This document shows, piece by piece, positions 18,713 through 28,522 of a stretch of 50,449 nucleotides of DNA. Every line of letters starts with the position of its first letter. The first letter of the stretch is position 1. Made by a program: the position numbers and the translations under genes. The notes under the pieces are model-generated. The model had not been told where the DNA came from. It searched no databases and saw nothing but the letters and a program-made list of their open reading frames with translations. The DNA is from an uncultured Opitutaceae bacterium (lineage in GTDB: Bacteria > Verrucomicrobiota > Verrucomicrobiia > Opitutales > Opitutaceae), in assembly GCA_903891325.1 (NCBI GenBank), contig CAITEC010000093.1, forward strand, positions 1 to 50,449. Direction: 5' to 3'.

Positions 18713-19853
18713 TTTTCGTCTCGGTCTGAAGGTGGCGGCCGTCCTCGGGCTCGTCGCCGCCGCGGCCGCGCTGCTGATCGTCATGATGCGGCCCGTGGCG
18801 ACGGTGGAGCCGGTCGTGCCGGGCGACGCCCTCGACGCCAAGCCGGGGAGCGTGACCGTCGTGGAGGCGTACGCCCAGAAGCTCACCACCGAGACCGGCG
18901 GCCGGGTGCTGCGGCGCAACTTCAACATCGATCCGGGCAAGCCGGTGAAGCAGGGCGACGTCCTCGCCGAGCTGGACCCCGCCGACACCCTGCTCCTGCT
19001 CAAGCAGAAGCAGATCGATTTCGCCGCGATGAAGGCGACCTATGAGGCCGACCACTCCAAGGAGCTCGCGCTCGACTCCAAGCGCGCGGATCTCGCGAAC
19101 TCCGAGCGCCTGAACCGCCTGGGCCTCTACTCGGATAAGGACCTGGCCGACCGGCGCCGCGAGCTGATGGTGCTCGAGCAGGATCTCCAGATGGAGCGGA
19201 TAACGCGCAAGAAGACCCTCGACACCCTGGCCAACGACCTGGCGATCGAGCAGCGCAAGCTCGACAAGATGATCATCCGCTCCCCGCTCGACGGCGTCGT
19301 CTCGGAGGTCTACGCGCACCCCGGGGACCTGGTCGCCCTGGACCAGCCCGTCGCCACCCTGATTTCATCCCAGAGGGTGGTCGAGGGGAAGATCAGCGAG
19401 GAGGATTTCGCGCAGATCCGGGTGGGGGAGCAGGCGAACGTTACCTTCCTGCCCTACGGCGACACGGAATTCCCCGCGACGGTGTCCAAGATCCTGCCGA
19501 CCGCCGACGCCGAGACCCAGCGGCACCTCGTGCACCTGGACGTGACGATGGACGCCGCGCACCCGCTGGTTCCCGGCATCAACGGGGAGGTCATCATCAC
19601 CGTCGGCCGCCGGCCGGCGAAGGCCATCGTGCCCCGGCGGGCGGTGTTCGACCTGGACGGCCGGAGCGTTTTCGTCGTGAAGGACGGGACCGTTGCGCTT
19701 CGCCGCGTGACGGTCGGCTACCAGTGGTCGCGCGGCGCCGAGATCCTCGCCGGGCTCGAGCCCGGCGAGTCCGTGATCGTCGACGAGCTCGAGCGGTTCA
19801 ACCCGGGCGACCGGGTCCGCGTCCAGGAGGCCCCCTCCGAGGTCGCCCGGTAG
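18693..19853 (+). CDS. periplasmic adaptor (HlyD/MacA-type membrane fusion protein)
   Basis: This 386-residue membrane fusion protein is expected to bridge the inner-membrane ABC transporter and the TolC channel. An N-terminal membrane anchor occupies about residues 10-32. A barrel-sandwich (lipoyl-like) first half contains TGGRVLRRNFNIDPGKPVKQGDVLAELD, an alpha-helical hairpin with coiled-coil character lies at about 100-195, and the second barrel half is MIIRSPLDGVVSEVYAHPGD. The beta-barrel and membrane-proximal domains complete the molecule. The architecture matches MacA/HlyD adaptors. It overlaps the TolC gene by 20 bases and is 13 bases from the permease gene. Confidence 0.9.
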   Translation: MSATSVNFRLGLKVAAVLGLVAAAAALLIVMMRPVATVEPVVPGDALDAKPGSVTVVEAYAQKLTTETGGRVLRRNFNIDPGKPVKQGDVLAELDPADTLLLLKQKQIDFAAMKATYEADHSKELALDSKRADLANSERLNRLGLYSDKDLADRRRELMVLEQDLQMERITRKKTLDTLANDLAIEQRKLDKMIIRSPLDGVVSEVYAHPGDLVALDQPVATLISSQRVVEGKISEEDFAQIRVGEQANVTFLPYGDTEFPATVSKILPTADAETQRHLVHLDVTMDAAHPLVPGINGEVIITVGRRPAKAIVPRRAVFDLDGRSVFVVKDGTVALRRVTVGYQWSRGAEILAGLEPGESVIVDELERFNPGDRVRVQEAPSEVAR

Positions 19854-19866
19854 CCAGCCGTTTGTC

Positions 19867-21111
19867 ATGTCGCCAAACGTCCGCATCGCCATTCGCTTCC
19901 TGACGGCGAAGAAGAGCTCCATGATGATGAGCCTTGCGTGCATCATCCTTGGGGTGGGGCTGTTCATCGTCACGCAGGCGACGACCAGCGGGTTCAAGAA
20001 CTACTTCATCAAGACGATCCTCGGCACGGACGGCGCGGTGCGCATCCAGGACCGGATGCAGTCGAGCATGCAGAGCATCGCCGCGGGCGGGAACGGCTCG
20101 CCCTTTGAGATCCAGGTCCAGAACAGCCGCCGTTACATCGCGGGCATCGACTACCCCGGGCAGCTCCGGGCCATGCTCCGGACCTTCCCCAACGTGGCTG
20201 CGGTTTCCGAGGTCATCCACGGGCAGGCGACGATCCGCAGCTCCTTCAAGACCGACGCGATCCAGGTCTATGGCATCCACCTCGACGACCACCTGAGGGT
20301 TTCCGATCTCGGCAGCCAGATTGTCCGGGGCTCCCTCCTGGACTTCCGCATCAATCCCGGGCTGGCGCTCCTGGGCCGGGAGATGGCCGAGCGCCTCCAG
20401 CTGAAGGTCGGCGACTCGTTCCAGCTGGAATCCGAGGGGGTGACCCACCGGTACCGCGTGGGGGCGATCTACGAGACGGGGATCGAGGACGTGGACCGGG
20501 TCCGGCTGTACCTGAACATGGAGGAGGCCCGCTCGCTGCTCCGCAAGCCCACCGGCGCCTCCTATCTGCAGGTCAGCCTGTACGACCGGGACCGCGCCGA
20601 ACGGGATGCGGGCTGGATGCAGCAAGCCCTGCAGCACAGCGTCGCATCGTGGCAGCACCGGGAGAAGACCTGGCTCCAGGTGTTCACGGCCCTGAGCGTG
20701 TCGACGGCGATCACCGTTTCGGTCTTCACCGTCATCGCCGCATTGGCCATGTTCAACACGCTGGCAATGGTCGTGATGGAAAAGACCAAGGACATCGCGA
20801 TCCTGAGGTCGATGGGCTACACCCGCCAGGATATCTCGCGCATCTTCCTCTGGCAGGCGGTCATCGTCCTGGCCATCGGCTGCGCGGGCGGGTGCCTGCT
20901 CGGCTGGTCGGTCACCCTCGCGGTATCGCGCATGCCCCTGCAGATCCGGGGCATATTCTCGACCGACCACTTCATCGTGAACTACTCCATCTGGCACTAC
21001 GTCGGCGCGGTGGGCACGGCCGTCGCCTTCGTCATGTTCGCCAGCCTCCTGCCTTCCCGGCGGGCCGCCCGGCTTGAACCCGGCGACATCATAAGGGGGA
21101 CAGCCCAGTGA
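19867..21111 (+). CDS. ABC transporter permease (FtsX/MacB-type)
   Basis: This 414-residue inner-membrane protein belongs to the MacB/LolC/FtsX permease superfamily. The topology is one N-terminal transmembrane helix (about 21-40), a large periplasmic domain (about 45-275), then three C-terminal helices. They appear in VSVFTVIAALAMFNTLAMVV, AVIVLAIGCAGGCLLGWSV and YVGAVGTAVAFVMFASLLPS. MVVMEKTKDIAILRSMGY is the conserved cytoplasmic coupling segment of this family, and the C-terminal RRAARLEPGDIIRG is also typical. Its stop overlaps the ATPase start (GTGA). It should form a homodimer with two copies of the ATPase, as in MacAB-type mechanotransmission pumps; the substrate is unknown. Confidence 0.92.
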   Translation: MSPNVRIAIRFLTAKKSSMMMSLACIILGVGLFIVTQATTSGFKNYFIKTILGTDGAVRIQDRMQSSMQSIAAGGNGSPFEIQVQNSRRYIAGIDYPGQLRAMLRTFPNVAAVSEVIHGQATIRSSFKTDAIQVYGIHLDDHLRVSDLGSQIVRGSLLDFRINPGLALLGREMAERLQLKVGDSFQLESEGVTHRYRVGAIYETGIEDVDRVRLYLNMEEARSLLRKPTGASYLQVSLYDRDRAERDAGWMQQALQHSVASWQHREKTWLQVFTALSVSTAITVSVFTVIAALAMFNTLAMVVMEKTKDIAILRSMGYTRQDISRIFLWQAVIVLAIGCAGGCLLGWSVTLAVSRMPLQIRGIFSTDHFIVNYSIWHYVGAVGTAVAFVMFASLLPSRRAARLEPGDIIRGTAQ

Positions 21112-21800
21112 CCAGTGCCGTCCGGTCCGGAACGGCCCTCCGCTGCGCCGACCTCCATCGCTCGCTCGGGCAGGGGGAGGGCCGGGTCAAGGTCCTGAAG
21201 GGGGTGTCCTTTGAGGCGCAGCGCGGCCACGTGTACGCGATCGTCGGCCCGTCGGGCTGCGGCAAGTCGACCCTGCTCTACCTGCTGGGGCTGCTGGACG
21301 TGCCGGACAGCGGCGATATCTGGATCGACGGCCGGCTGATGTCCCACACGCGGGACGCCGACCGGACGGCCGCCCGCGGGGAGCACATCGGCTTCGTCTT
21401 CCAGTTCCACTTCCTGATGATGGATTTCTCGGCCCTCGACAACGTGATGATGCCCATGCGCAAACGCGGCCGGCTCGGGCAGGCGGCGATGGCCGAACGG
21501 GCCGCCCATCTCCTCGATTCGGTCGGCCTTGGCGACAAGGGCCACCGGCTCGGATCCCAGCTTTCCGGCGGCGAGCAGCAGCGCGTCGCGATCGCGCGCG
21601 CGCTGGCAAACGAGCCCTCGATCATACTTGCCGACGAGCCGACCGGGAATCTCGACGTCCGCAATTCGACCCTGGTCTTCGACCTGCTTACCCGGCTGGC
21701 GAAGGAAAACGGGCAGGCCGTCGTGCTGGTGACCCACAACCCGGATATCGCCGGGCGCTGCGATCACCGGCTCCCGATGCAGGACGGCGTCTTTGTTTAG
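21108..21800 (+). CDS. ABC transporter ATPase (LolD/MacB-type)
   Basis: This 230-residue nucleotide-binding subunit powers the transporter formed with the upstream permease. Walker A is GPSGCGKST (47-55), followed by a Q-loop FVFQFHFLM, the signature LSGGEQQRVAIARAL, Walker B IILADEPT and the H-loop VLVTHN. The sequence sits in the LolD/MacB/FtsE group. The start is GTG at 21108, overlapping the permease stop, with a good Shine-Dalgarno sequence (AAGGGGG) just upstream. Permease and ATPase are separate polypeptides, whereas MacB fuses them. Together with TolC and the adaptor this is a complete four-component exporter; its cargo is not evident. Confidence 0.93.
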   Translation: MTSAVRSGTALRCADLHRSLGQGEGRVKVLKGVSFEAQRGHVYAIVGPSGCGKSTLLYLLGLLDVPDSGDIWIDGRLMSHTRDADRTAARGEHIGFVFQFHFLMMDFSALDNVMMPMRKRGRLGQAAMAERAAHLLDSVGLGDKGHRLGSQLSGGEQQRVAIARALANEPSIILADEPTGNLDVRNSTLVFDLLTRLAKENGQAVVLVTHNPDIAGRCDHRLPMQDGVFV

Positions 21801-21941
21801 ACGCTCTTACCGGGGGGATTAGCCCGGCGCATTGGCGGCCCGCGCGGACTTATTTCGCCTTTAAATGCACTTCGACTGGAAATTTTGGTTTACAACCCAA
21901 ACCGCCCCGCCTTGTTTCGCGGGGACTCTACTCCAGGGACC

Positions 21942-22595
21942 ATGTCCAACCTCTTTCCCAAATCATCGAACAGGCTGCCTTTGCAGATCATCGTGTACCT
22001 GTTCGTGCTCGCAGGGACCGCGACGGCCGGGGCCATCTACTACATGACCCCCAAGTACACGCGGGTGGGGTACGCCCCTGTCCAGCCCGTGCCCTACAGC
22101 CACGCCCTCCACGCAGGGCAGCTCGGGATCGACTGCCGGTACTGCCACAGCTACGTGGAGCGCTCCGGCTTCGCCAATCTGCCCACCGCGCAGACCTGCA
22201 TGAACTGCCACAGCCAGATAAAGACGACCAGCCCGCTGCTGGCGATCGTCCGGCAGAGCTACGCGACCGGCCAGCCCGTTCCCTGGATCCAGGTCCACCA
22301 GGTTCCCGACTACGTCTATTTCAACCACGCCGTGCACATCGCCCGCGGGGTGAGCTGCGTGGAGTGCCACGGCCGGATCGACCAGATGGAGGTCGTCGAG
22401 CACGCCAAGCCGCTCAGCATGGGCTTCTGCCTCCAATGCCACCGGGACCCGGCGGCCCACCTGCGCCCCCGCAGCGAGGTGACCAACCTGGCCTGGAAGG
22501 CCCCGAGCCCGGAGGCCCAGCGCGAGATGGGCGAGCGGTTCGTGCACGACTGGAATGTGAAGCCTCCCCAAACCTGTTCCGGCTGCCATCGATGA
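21942..22595 (+). CDS. actA: alternative complex III subunit ActA, pentaheme cytochrome c
   Basis: ActA is the multiheme c subunit of ACIII, the membrane complex that oxidises menaquinol and passes electrons to cytochrome c or an oxidase without a Rieske centre. The 217-residue product has one N-terminal membrane anchor (about 12-35). Five heme-binding motifs are visible: CRYCH (65-69), CMNCH (86-90), CVECH (139-143), CLQCH (163-167) and CSGCH (212-216). Other conserved features are YSHALHAGQLGIDCRYCH and YFNHAVHI, which supply distal histidines. ATG at 21942 is chosen; an open frame extends to 21885 but would precede the anchor with polar sequence. AGGGAC lies just upstream. The preceding 141 bases are non-coding and should hold the operon promoter, though I see no convincing -35/-10 pair. 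The stop overlaps actB as ATGA. Confidence 0.95.
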   Translation: MSNLFPKSSNRLPLQIIVYLFVLAGTATAGAIYYMTPKYTRVGYAPVQPVPYSHALHAGQLGIDCRYCHSYVERSGFANLPTAQTCMNCHSQIKTTSPLLAIVRQSYATGQPVPWIQVHQVPDYVYFNHAVHIARGVSCVECHGRIDQMEVVEHAKPLSMGFCLQCHRDPAAHLRPRSEVTNLAWKAPSPEAQREMGERFVHDWNVKPPQTCSGCHR

Positions 22596-25500
22596 AACGC
22601 AAGATCACCCATCCGCCCAGGAACGATGCCAGCGGCCCGCGGTATTGGCGCAGCCTGGACGAGCTCGCCGCCACCCCCGGCTTCAAGGCGCAGCTTGAGC
22701 GGGAGTTCCCGGAGGGCGCGTCGACGCTCGACGGGGTCGATCGCAGGCACTTCATGAAGATCATGGCCGCCTCCTTCGCCCTGGGCGGCGCGGGGCTGGC
22801 GGGCTGCCGGCGGCCGGAGAGCAACATCCTGCCCTTCGGCCGCTCGGTCGAGGGAGTCATTCCCGGTCTGCCCCTCTACTACGCCACGTCGATGCCCCTG
22901 CGGAAGTCCGCAATTCCGCTCCTGGCGGAGACCCACCAGGGCCGGCCGACCAAGCTTGAGGGCAACCCCGGCTACGAGCCCCTTGGCGGCGTCAGCTCCC
23001 TGATCGCCCAGGCCTCGATCCTCGACCTTTACGACCCGGACCGCGCGACCGCGCATGCCCGCAACGGCGCCGTCCTGTCCGCGAGCGCGGTCAACGACCT
23101 GCTTGCGGGAATCGGCTCGGCCCACGCCGCCTCCGGCGGCGCCGGGCTCGCCTTTCTTGCCGGTGAATCGTCCTCGCCGACGCGCGCCCGGCTGCTGGGC
23201 CGCCTGCGCGCCCGCTTTCCGAAGGCGACCTGGGCCGAGTATGAGCCGATTTCCGACGCGGCGCAGGTGGCGGCCGCGCAGAGACATTTCCACCGCGGCG
23301 TCCGCCCGATCCACCGGTTTGCCCGGGCAAAGCGCATCCTTTCGATCGACGCGGACTTTTTCCACGCCGAGTCCGGCTCGCTCCTCTACACCCGCGATTT
23401 CGCGAAGGGGCGGAGGGTGACGGGCAAGGACGACTCGATGAACCGGCTTTACGCCGCGGAGAGTTCGCTATCGCTCGCCGGTTGCATGGCCGACCATCGG
23501 CTGCCGCTGGCCAGCAGCCATATGCTCGCCTTTGCGGCCGCGGTGGCCGCCCGGGTGACCGGCGATGCATCGTACTCGAGGCTCGCCGCCGGCCTGGACG
23601 TCGACCCGGCCTGGATCGACGCCTGCGCGGCGGACCTGTCCGCATTCAAGGGCGAGAGCCTGGTCATCGCCGGGGCGCACCTCCCCGCGGAGGTCCACGG
23701 GATCGCGCACGCGATGAACGCGGCCCTCAACAATTTTGGGAGCACGATCGAGCTCCTGGAGGTCGCCCCTTCCGATGCGGCCTCCCTCTCCGATCTGGCC
23801 GCGGCGATCCGCGCCGGTTCGGTCAAGACCCTCGTGATCCTCGGCGGCAATCCCGCCTACGACGCGCCCGCGGACCTCAATTGGCCCGCGCTGCAGCAGT
23901 CGGTCGGCGAGGTTGTCCGCCTCGGGCTCCACGTCGACGAGACCGGGACCCTCGCGGGAACGCGGTTGGCCGCGGCCCATTACCTTGAGTCGTGGGGCGA
24001 CGCCCGGACCGACGACGGCACCGTCGTCCCGGTCCAGCCGATGATCCTTCCGCTCTTCGGCGGACTTACCGAGATCGAGGTCATCGCCCGCATCGCCGGG
24101 GAGGACAATCCCGATCCGCATGCCCTGGTCCGCGCAACGGTGACCGGGCTGGCCGGGGGCGATCCCGACGCGGCATTCCAGCGCTTTCTCCACGACGGGT
24201 TCCTCGCGGGTTCCGGGTACGCGACGGTCACGGCGGATTTCGACCCGGCCGGGCTGCCGAACAACCCGGCCTCCGCGCTCCCCGCGCTTTCCGGCTCCAA
24301 CCTTGAGGTCCGCTTCGTCGCCGACTTCAAGACCGACGACGGGCGCTTCGCGAACAACGGGTGGCTCCAGGAATGCCCGGACCCGGTCACCAAGATCGCC
24401 TGGGACAACGCGATCCTGATCAGCCCCCGCCTGGCGGGCGAACTGGGGATCGGCTCGAAGGGCTCCGCCCTGCAGATCACCCGCGACGAGACCCAGGATT
24501 TTGAGAAGGGCAGGGAGACATCACCGATCGCCGAGGTGACCCTCGGCGGCCGGACGGTCCGCGGGCCCCTTCACATCCAGCTCGGACTGGCCAGGTACAC
24601 GATCGTCCTGCCGCTCGGGTACGGGCGGACGGTCACCGGCCGGATAGGGCAGGGGGCGGGATTCAGCGCCTACGCCGTGCGGGACAGCGCGAACCCCTGG
24701 ATCGCCACGGGCGCCACAATCCGGCTCACCGGCGAGAGCGTCCAACTGGCGAACACCCAGGAGCACTGGTCGATGGAGGGGCGCGACCTGGTCAGGGAGG
24801 CCAACTTTGACGAATACCGCGAGAATCCGGCCTTCGTGAAGGAAGTGGGGATGGAGGCGGAGACCCCATCGGTCCTCGGTCCCCAAGGCGAGGCGATGAC
24901 CCCCGCCCAGAGGGCGACCGAGATCCCGCGCGGCGGATCCCTCTACGTCACCCCGAAGTTCGACGGCGTCCACCAGTGGGGGATGAGCATCGACCTGAAC
25001 ACCTGCGTGGGCTGCAACGCCTGCGTCGTCGCCTGCCAGGCGGAGAACAACATCCCGATCGTCGGCAAGGACCAGGTGATCCGCGGCCGGGTGATGCACT
25101 GGATACGGCTCGACCGCTACTACTCCGACGGCAAGGCCGAGGGCGGCGCCTTCGGCGGCGATGGCAACCGCGAGAGCCCGGAGAATCCGCAGGTCTCGCT
25201 CCAGCCGGTCGGATGCGTGCAGTGCGAGCTGGCGCCCTGCGAGATGGTTTGCCCGGTCAACGCGACGGTCCACGACGAGGAAGGCATCAACGTCATGGCG
25301 TACAACCGCTGCATCGGGACCCGGTACTGCGCGAACAACTGCCCGTACAAGGTGAGGCGCTTCAACTACTTCGATTGGAACAAGCGCCACATCGACAACT
25401 TCTACCTCGGGCCGCTCGGTCCGAGCGGAATGCCCGAGCTCGTGAAGATGGCGAAGAACCCCGAGGTCACCCTGCGGATGCGCGGTGTGATGGAAAAGTG

Positions 25501-25870
25501 CACCTACTGCGTCCAGCGTGTCGAGAACGGGAAGATCCAGTGGAAGGTGAAGGCCGCGCAGGCGGGCAACCCCGGCGACGTGGTCGTTCCCGACGGCGTC
25601 ATCAAGACCGCCTGCCAGCAGGCCTGCCCCGCCGGATCGATCGTCTTTGGCAACATCCTCGACCCGCAGAGCGCCGTCTCGCAGGCCAAGGCGCTCGGGC
25701 AGGACTACGCCCTTCTGGGCTATCTCAACACCCGGCCCCGGACAACCTACCTGGGAAAGATCCGCAATCCCAATCCCCGGATGCCCGACTACCACGCGCT
25801 GCCCTACAGCCGCACCGAGCACAACCTGAAGAACCATCCCGCGGGATTCAACGAAGGAGAAAGCACCTGA
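22592..25870 (+). CDS. actB: alternative complex III subunit ActB, Fe-S/molybdopterin-like fusion protein
   Basis: ActB is the large periplasm-facing subunit of ACIII. In 1092 residues it fuses a CISM-type molybdopterin-oxidoreductase-like domain, known in ACIII to lack the molybdenum cofactor, to a ferredoxin-like domain with several clusters. A Tat-like export motif [14 protein letters not shown] (Arg51-Arg52) is followed by a hydrophobic stretch and AGCRRPESN. The C-terminal Fe-S cysteines lie in groups at 805/808/811/815 ([11 protein letters not shown]), 875/878/883/887, 907/913/917 (three cysteines, a likely 3Fe-4S site), and 970/973 with 1008/1012. Three 4Fe-4S plus one 3Fe-4S cluster matches known ActB. 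Electrons are expected to flow from quinol through this domain to ActA. The start overlaps actA, and the stop is adjacent to actC. Confidence 0.95.
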   Translation: MKRKITHPPRNDASGPRYWRSLDELAATPGFKAQLEREFPEGASTLDGVDRRHFMKIMAASFALGGAGLAGCRRPESNILPFGRSVEGVIPGLPLYYATSMPLRKSAIPLLAETHQGRPTKLEGNPGYEPLGGVSSLIAQASILDLYDPDRATAHARNGAVLSASAVNDLLAGIGSAHAASGGAGLAFLAGESSSPTRARLLGRLRARFPKATWAEYEPISDAAQVAAAQRHFHRGVRPIHRFARAKRILSIDADFFHAESGSLLYTRDFAKGRRVTGKDDSMNRLYAAESSLSLAGCMADHRLPLASSHMLAFAAAVAARVTGDASYSRLAAGLDVDPAWIDACAADLSAFKGESLVIAGAHLPAEVHGIAHAMNAALNNFGSTIELLEVAPSDAASLSDLAAAIRAGSVKTLVILGGNPAYDAPADLNWPALQQSVGEVVRLGLHVDETGTLAGTRLAAAHYLESWGDARTDDGTVVPVQPMILPLFGGLTEIEVIARIAGEDNPDPHALVRATVTGLAGGDPDAAFQRFLHDGFLAGSGYATVTADFDPAGLPNNPASALPALSGSNLEVRFVADFKTDDGRFANNGWLQECPDPVTKIAWDNAILISPRLAGELGIGSKGSALQITRDETQDFEKGRETSPIAEVTLGGRTVRGPLHIQLGLARYTIVLPLGYGRTVTGRIGQGAGFSAYAVRDSANPWIATGATIRLTGESVQLANTQEHWSMEGRDLVREANFDEYRENPAFVKEVGMEAETPSVLGPQGEAMTPAQRATEIPRGGSLYVTPKFDGVHQWGMSIDLNTCVGCNACVVACQAENNIPIVGKDQVIRGRVMHWIRLDRYYSDGKAEGGAFGGDGNRESPENPQVSLQPVGCVQCELAPCEMVCPVNATVHDEEGINVMAYNRCIGTRYCANNCPYKVRRFNYFDWNKRHIDNFYLGPLGPSGMPELVKMAKNPEVTLRMRGVMEKCTYCVQRVENGKIQWKVKAAQAGNPGDVVVPDGVIKTACQQACPAGSIVFGNILDPQSAVSQAKALGQDYALLGYLNTRPRTTYLGKIRNPNPRMPDYHALPYSRTEHNLKNHPAGFNEGEST

Positions 25871-27309
25871 TGGCCCACGCAGAAAACACCGTTTCCGCCC
25901 CCGCGATCCTCGCCGAGGTCAAGCCGGTCTCCCTGCCGCGGCCCGCCCTGGTTGAGAACAACCGGAGCTTTTCCTGGATCACCGAGAAGATCTGCGGCAT
26001 CGTCGAGGGAAAGACGCCGGTCTGGTGGTGGTGGTGCTTCGCGGTCGCCTGCTTCATGGCCTGCTTCACGGTGGCGGGAATCAGCTACGCGGTGGCCGTC
26101 GGCATCGGGGTCTGGGGACACCGCTCGCCGGTCAACTGGGGCTGGCCGATCGTGAACTTCGTCTTCTGGATCGGCATCGGCCATGCCGGGACCCTCATCT
26201 CGGCCATCCTCTGCCTGCTGCGCCAGAAGTGGCGCACCTCGATCAACCGGGCCGCCGAGGCGATGACCATCTTCGCCGTCGTCTGCGCCGGCATCTTCCC
26301 GGTCTTCCACGTCGGGAGGGTCTGGTACGCCTGGTTCCTTTTCCCCATCCCCAATTCCAACACGATCTGGCCCCAGTTTCGCTCGCCGCTGGAGTGGGAC
26401 GTGTTCGCGGTCTCCACCTACGGGACCGTCTCGGTGCTCTTCTGGTACGTGGGCATGATCCCCGACCTTGCCACCCTGCGCGACCGCTTCGCCTCGGTCG
26501 GCAAGAACGTCCGGGCCCGGCTCTACGGATTTTTCGCCATGGGCTGGCGCGGCTCCGCCCGCGCCTGGTCAAACTACGAGATGGCCTACCTGATCCTCGC
26601 CGGGATCGCGACCCCGCTGGTGCTCTCCGTGCACACGATCGTGTCCTTCGACTTCGCCGTGTCGCTGATCCCGGGCTGGCACACCACCATCTTTCCCCCG
26701 TACTTCGTCGCCGGCGCCATCTTCTCGGGCTTCGGCATGGTGCTCACGCTGATGCTGCCCCTGCGGGCCATCTACAAGCTCGATGACCTGATCACGCAGT
26801 ACCACATCGACTGCATGTGCAAGATCACCCTGGCGACCGGCACTATGGTGGGCTACGCGTACGCGATGGAGTTCTTCATCGCGTGGTACGGGGCAAACCC
26901 GTACGAGGGCTTCACCTTCATCAACCGCGCGTTCGGCCCCTACGCCTGGGCCTACTGGATCATGATCAGCTGCAACGTGATCACGCCGCAGCTTTTCTGG
27001 TTCAAGTCCGTGCGCCAGAACACGACGCTGGTCTGGATCCTCTCGCTCTTCGTCAACCTGGGAATGTGGTTCGAGCGCTTCGTGATCATCTGCACCTCCC
27101 TGACCCGCGACTTCCTGCCCTCGAGCTGGGGTTACATCTCGCCCACGGTGGTCGACATCTTCACCTTTATCGGGACCTTCGGCGTCTTCTCCGTCCTCTT
27201 CCTGCTCTTCGTCCGGTTCCTGCCGGTCATGGCCATGGCCGAGCTCAAGGCGGTGACCCCGCAGGCCGACCCGCACCACACCGGCCACTCCCATTCCGCG
27301 GGCGCCTGA
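25870..27309 (+). CDS. actC: alternative complex III subunit ActC, NrfD/PsrC-type quinol-site membrane protein
   Basis: ActC is the NrfD/PsrC-family polytopic subunit of ACIII that carries the quinol-oxidation site and putative proton channels. The 479-residue product has about ten hydrophobic helices, for example [19 protein letters not shown] and [19 protein letters not shown]. Conserved polar residues lie in HDIVS-like (here [11 protein letters not shown]) and [21 protein letters not shown] segments. A strong Shine-Dalgarno sequence (GAAGGAGAAA) lies upstream of ATG at 25870, and the actB stop overlaps by one base. The C-terminal tail is His-rich (HHTGHSHS), possibly metal-binding. Length and neighbours fit ActC; no cofactor is bound by this family. 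Confidence 0.94.
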   Translation: MAHAENTVSAPAILAEVKPVSLPRPALVENNRSFSWITEKICGIVEGKTPVWWWWCFAVACFMACFTVAGISYAVAVGIGVWGHRSPVNWGWPIVNFVFWIGIGHAGTLISAILCLLRQKWRTSINRAAEAMTIFAVVCAGIFPVFHVGRVWYAWFLFPIPNSNTIWPQFRSPLEWDVFAVSTYGTVSVLFWYVGMIPDLATLRDRFASVGKNVRARLYGFFAMGWRGSARAWSNYEMAYLILAGIATPLVLSVHTIVSFDFAVSLIPGWHTTIFPPYFVAGAIFSGFGMVLTLMLPLRAIYKLDDLITQYHIDCMCKITLATGTMVGYAYAMEFFIAWYGANPYEGFTFINRAFGPYAWAYWIMISCNVITPQLFWFKSVRQNTTLVWILSLFVNLGMWFERFVIICTSLTRDFLPSSWGYISPTVVDIFTFIGTFGVFSVLFLLFVRFLPVMAMAELKAVTPQADPHHTGHSHSAGA

Positions 27310-27328
27310 CCCGAACCCTCCCAACCCC

Positions 27329-27856
27329 ATGGCAACCTACGGCCTGATCGCCCTATTTGAGACCGCCCCGGAGATCTACCACGCGGCGGAAGCGGTGCGC
27401 GACGCCGGCTACAAGCGCTGGGACTGCATCACCCCGATGCCCGTCCACGGCCTGGACGGCGCGATGGGCCTGCGCCGCTCGATCGTGCCGCGAATCTCCA
27501 TTGCCGGGGGGATCACCGGTTTTTGCACGGGCATGTCGATGATTTTTTACATGAACGGCTTCGACTACCGCCTGGTCGTCGGCGGCAAGCCCTTCTTCAG
27601 CCCGCTCTACGCCTTCCCGGTCTCCTACGAGCTGACGATCCTCTTCACGGCCTTCGCCACGATCGGGGGCATGTTCTTCCTGAACGGGCTGACCAAGCTT
27701 TACCACCCCGTCCTGAAGCACAAGGACATCGGCCGGGGAATGGACGACCGGTTCTTCATCGTGATCGAGGCGCGCGATCCGCGCTTCGACGCCATCAACA
27801 CGCGCGCCCTCCTCGAGAACATCGGCGGGCGCGACATCACGGAGCTGGAAGACTGA
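27329..27856 (+). CDS. actD: alternative complex III subunit ActD
   Basis: This 175-residue small membrane subunit of ACIII belongs to the DUF3341 family. It has a soluble N-terminal part (ALFETAPEIYHAAEAVRDAGY), then GGITGFCTGMSMIFY and ELTILFTAFATIGGMFFLNGL as two transmembrane helices, and a cytoplasmic tail with DDRFFIVIEARDPRFD. Its place between actC and actE is the conserved ACIII gene order. In solved ACIII structures ActD contacts ActC and ActF rather than binding a cofactor. No Shine-Dalgarno sequence precedes ATG; the 19-base gap is C-rich (ends CCCTCCCAACCCC), like several other starts in this window. Confidence 0.93.
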   Translation: MATYGLIALFETAPEIYHAAEAVRDAGYKRWDCITPMPVHGLDGAMGLRRSIVPRISIAGGITGFCTGMSMIFYMNGFDYRLVVGGKPFFSPLYAFPVSYELTILFTAFATIGGMFFLNGLTKLYHPVLKHKDIGRGMDDRFFIVIEARDPRFDAINTRALLENIGGRDITELED

Positions 27857-27859
27857 GCC

Positions 27860-28522
27860 ATGCGCACCGTTTACCTGGTCACCGCCTTCGTCGTCCTGCT
27901 GGCCGTCTCGATCCTCGGCTTCAGGGGAGGGCGCTTCACGCAGCCGCCCATCGATGTCTTCCCCGAGTGGCTCTTCCCCGGGATGAAGCACCAGGAAAAA
28001 TACAAGCCGCAGGGACCCAGCGCGTTTTTCGCCGACGGACGCGCCGACCGGATGCCGCCGCCCGGGACCGTTCCCTCCGGGTTCGGGCCGGCCGGCCAGG
28101 CCCTCCGATCGGATGGCGCCCTCTATTTCGGCCGGAACCCCGACGGAACCTTCATCCGCGGGCTTCCCGCGGCGATTGTCGTCAACGCCGCCCTGCTCGA
28201 TCGGGGCCGCGACCGCTACACGATCTACTGCCAGCCCTGCCACGGGGCCGTGGGCGACGGCAACGGGATCACGAAGCGCTACGGGATGGGGGCCACGCCG
28301 AGCTACCACGACGACCGGATCCGCGCGATGCCCGACGGCCAGGTGTTTGACACGATCACCAACGGAAAGGCCCCCGCGTACAACATGAGCCCGTACGCGG
28401 ACAAGCTCGTGCCGGCGGACCGCTGGGCGGTGGTCGCCTACGTGCGCGCCCTCCAGCGCGCCCGGACCGGAACCGTCGCCGACGTGCCCCCCGCTCACCG
28501 CCAGGATCTCGGACTCAAATGA
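27860..28522 (+). CDS. actE: alternative complex III subunit ActE, monoheme cytochrome c
   Basis: This 220-residue monoheme cytochrome c subunit of ACIII is thought to deliver electrons onward to soluble cytochrome c or to the terminal oxidase. An N-terminal hydrophobic anchor (about 4-20) is followed by a proline-rich linker. The heme motif is CQPCH (124-128) and the probable sixth ligand is Met176 in YNMSPYA. DRWAVVAYVRALQ is the conserved C-terminal helix of class I cytochromes. It lies 3 bases after actD, and its stop overlaps actF by four bases. ActE is monoheme, as in other ACIII operons. Confidence 0.94.
   Translation: MRTVYLVTAFVVLLAVSILGFRGGRFTQPPIDVFPEWLFPGMKHQEKYKPQGPSAFFADGRADRMPPPGTVPSGFGPAGQALRSDGALYFGRNPDGTFIRGLPAAIVVNAALLDRGRDRYTIYCQPCHGAVGDGNGITKRYGMGATPSYHDDRIRAMPDGQVFDTITNGKAPAYNMSPYADKLVPADRWAVVAYVRALQRARTGTVADVPPAHRQDLGLK

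Noticed and set aside
21801..21941. promoter candidates for the ACIII operon (TTGGCG near 21832 with AT-rich sequence at 21851-21866)
   Set aside because: Spacers of 13 or 22 bases do not fit a standard -35/-10 pair.
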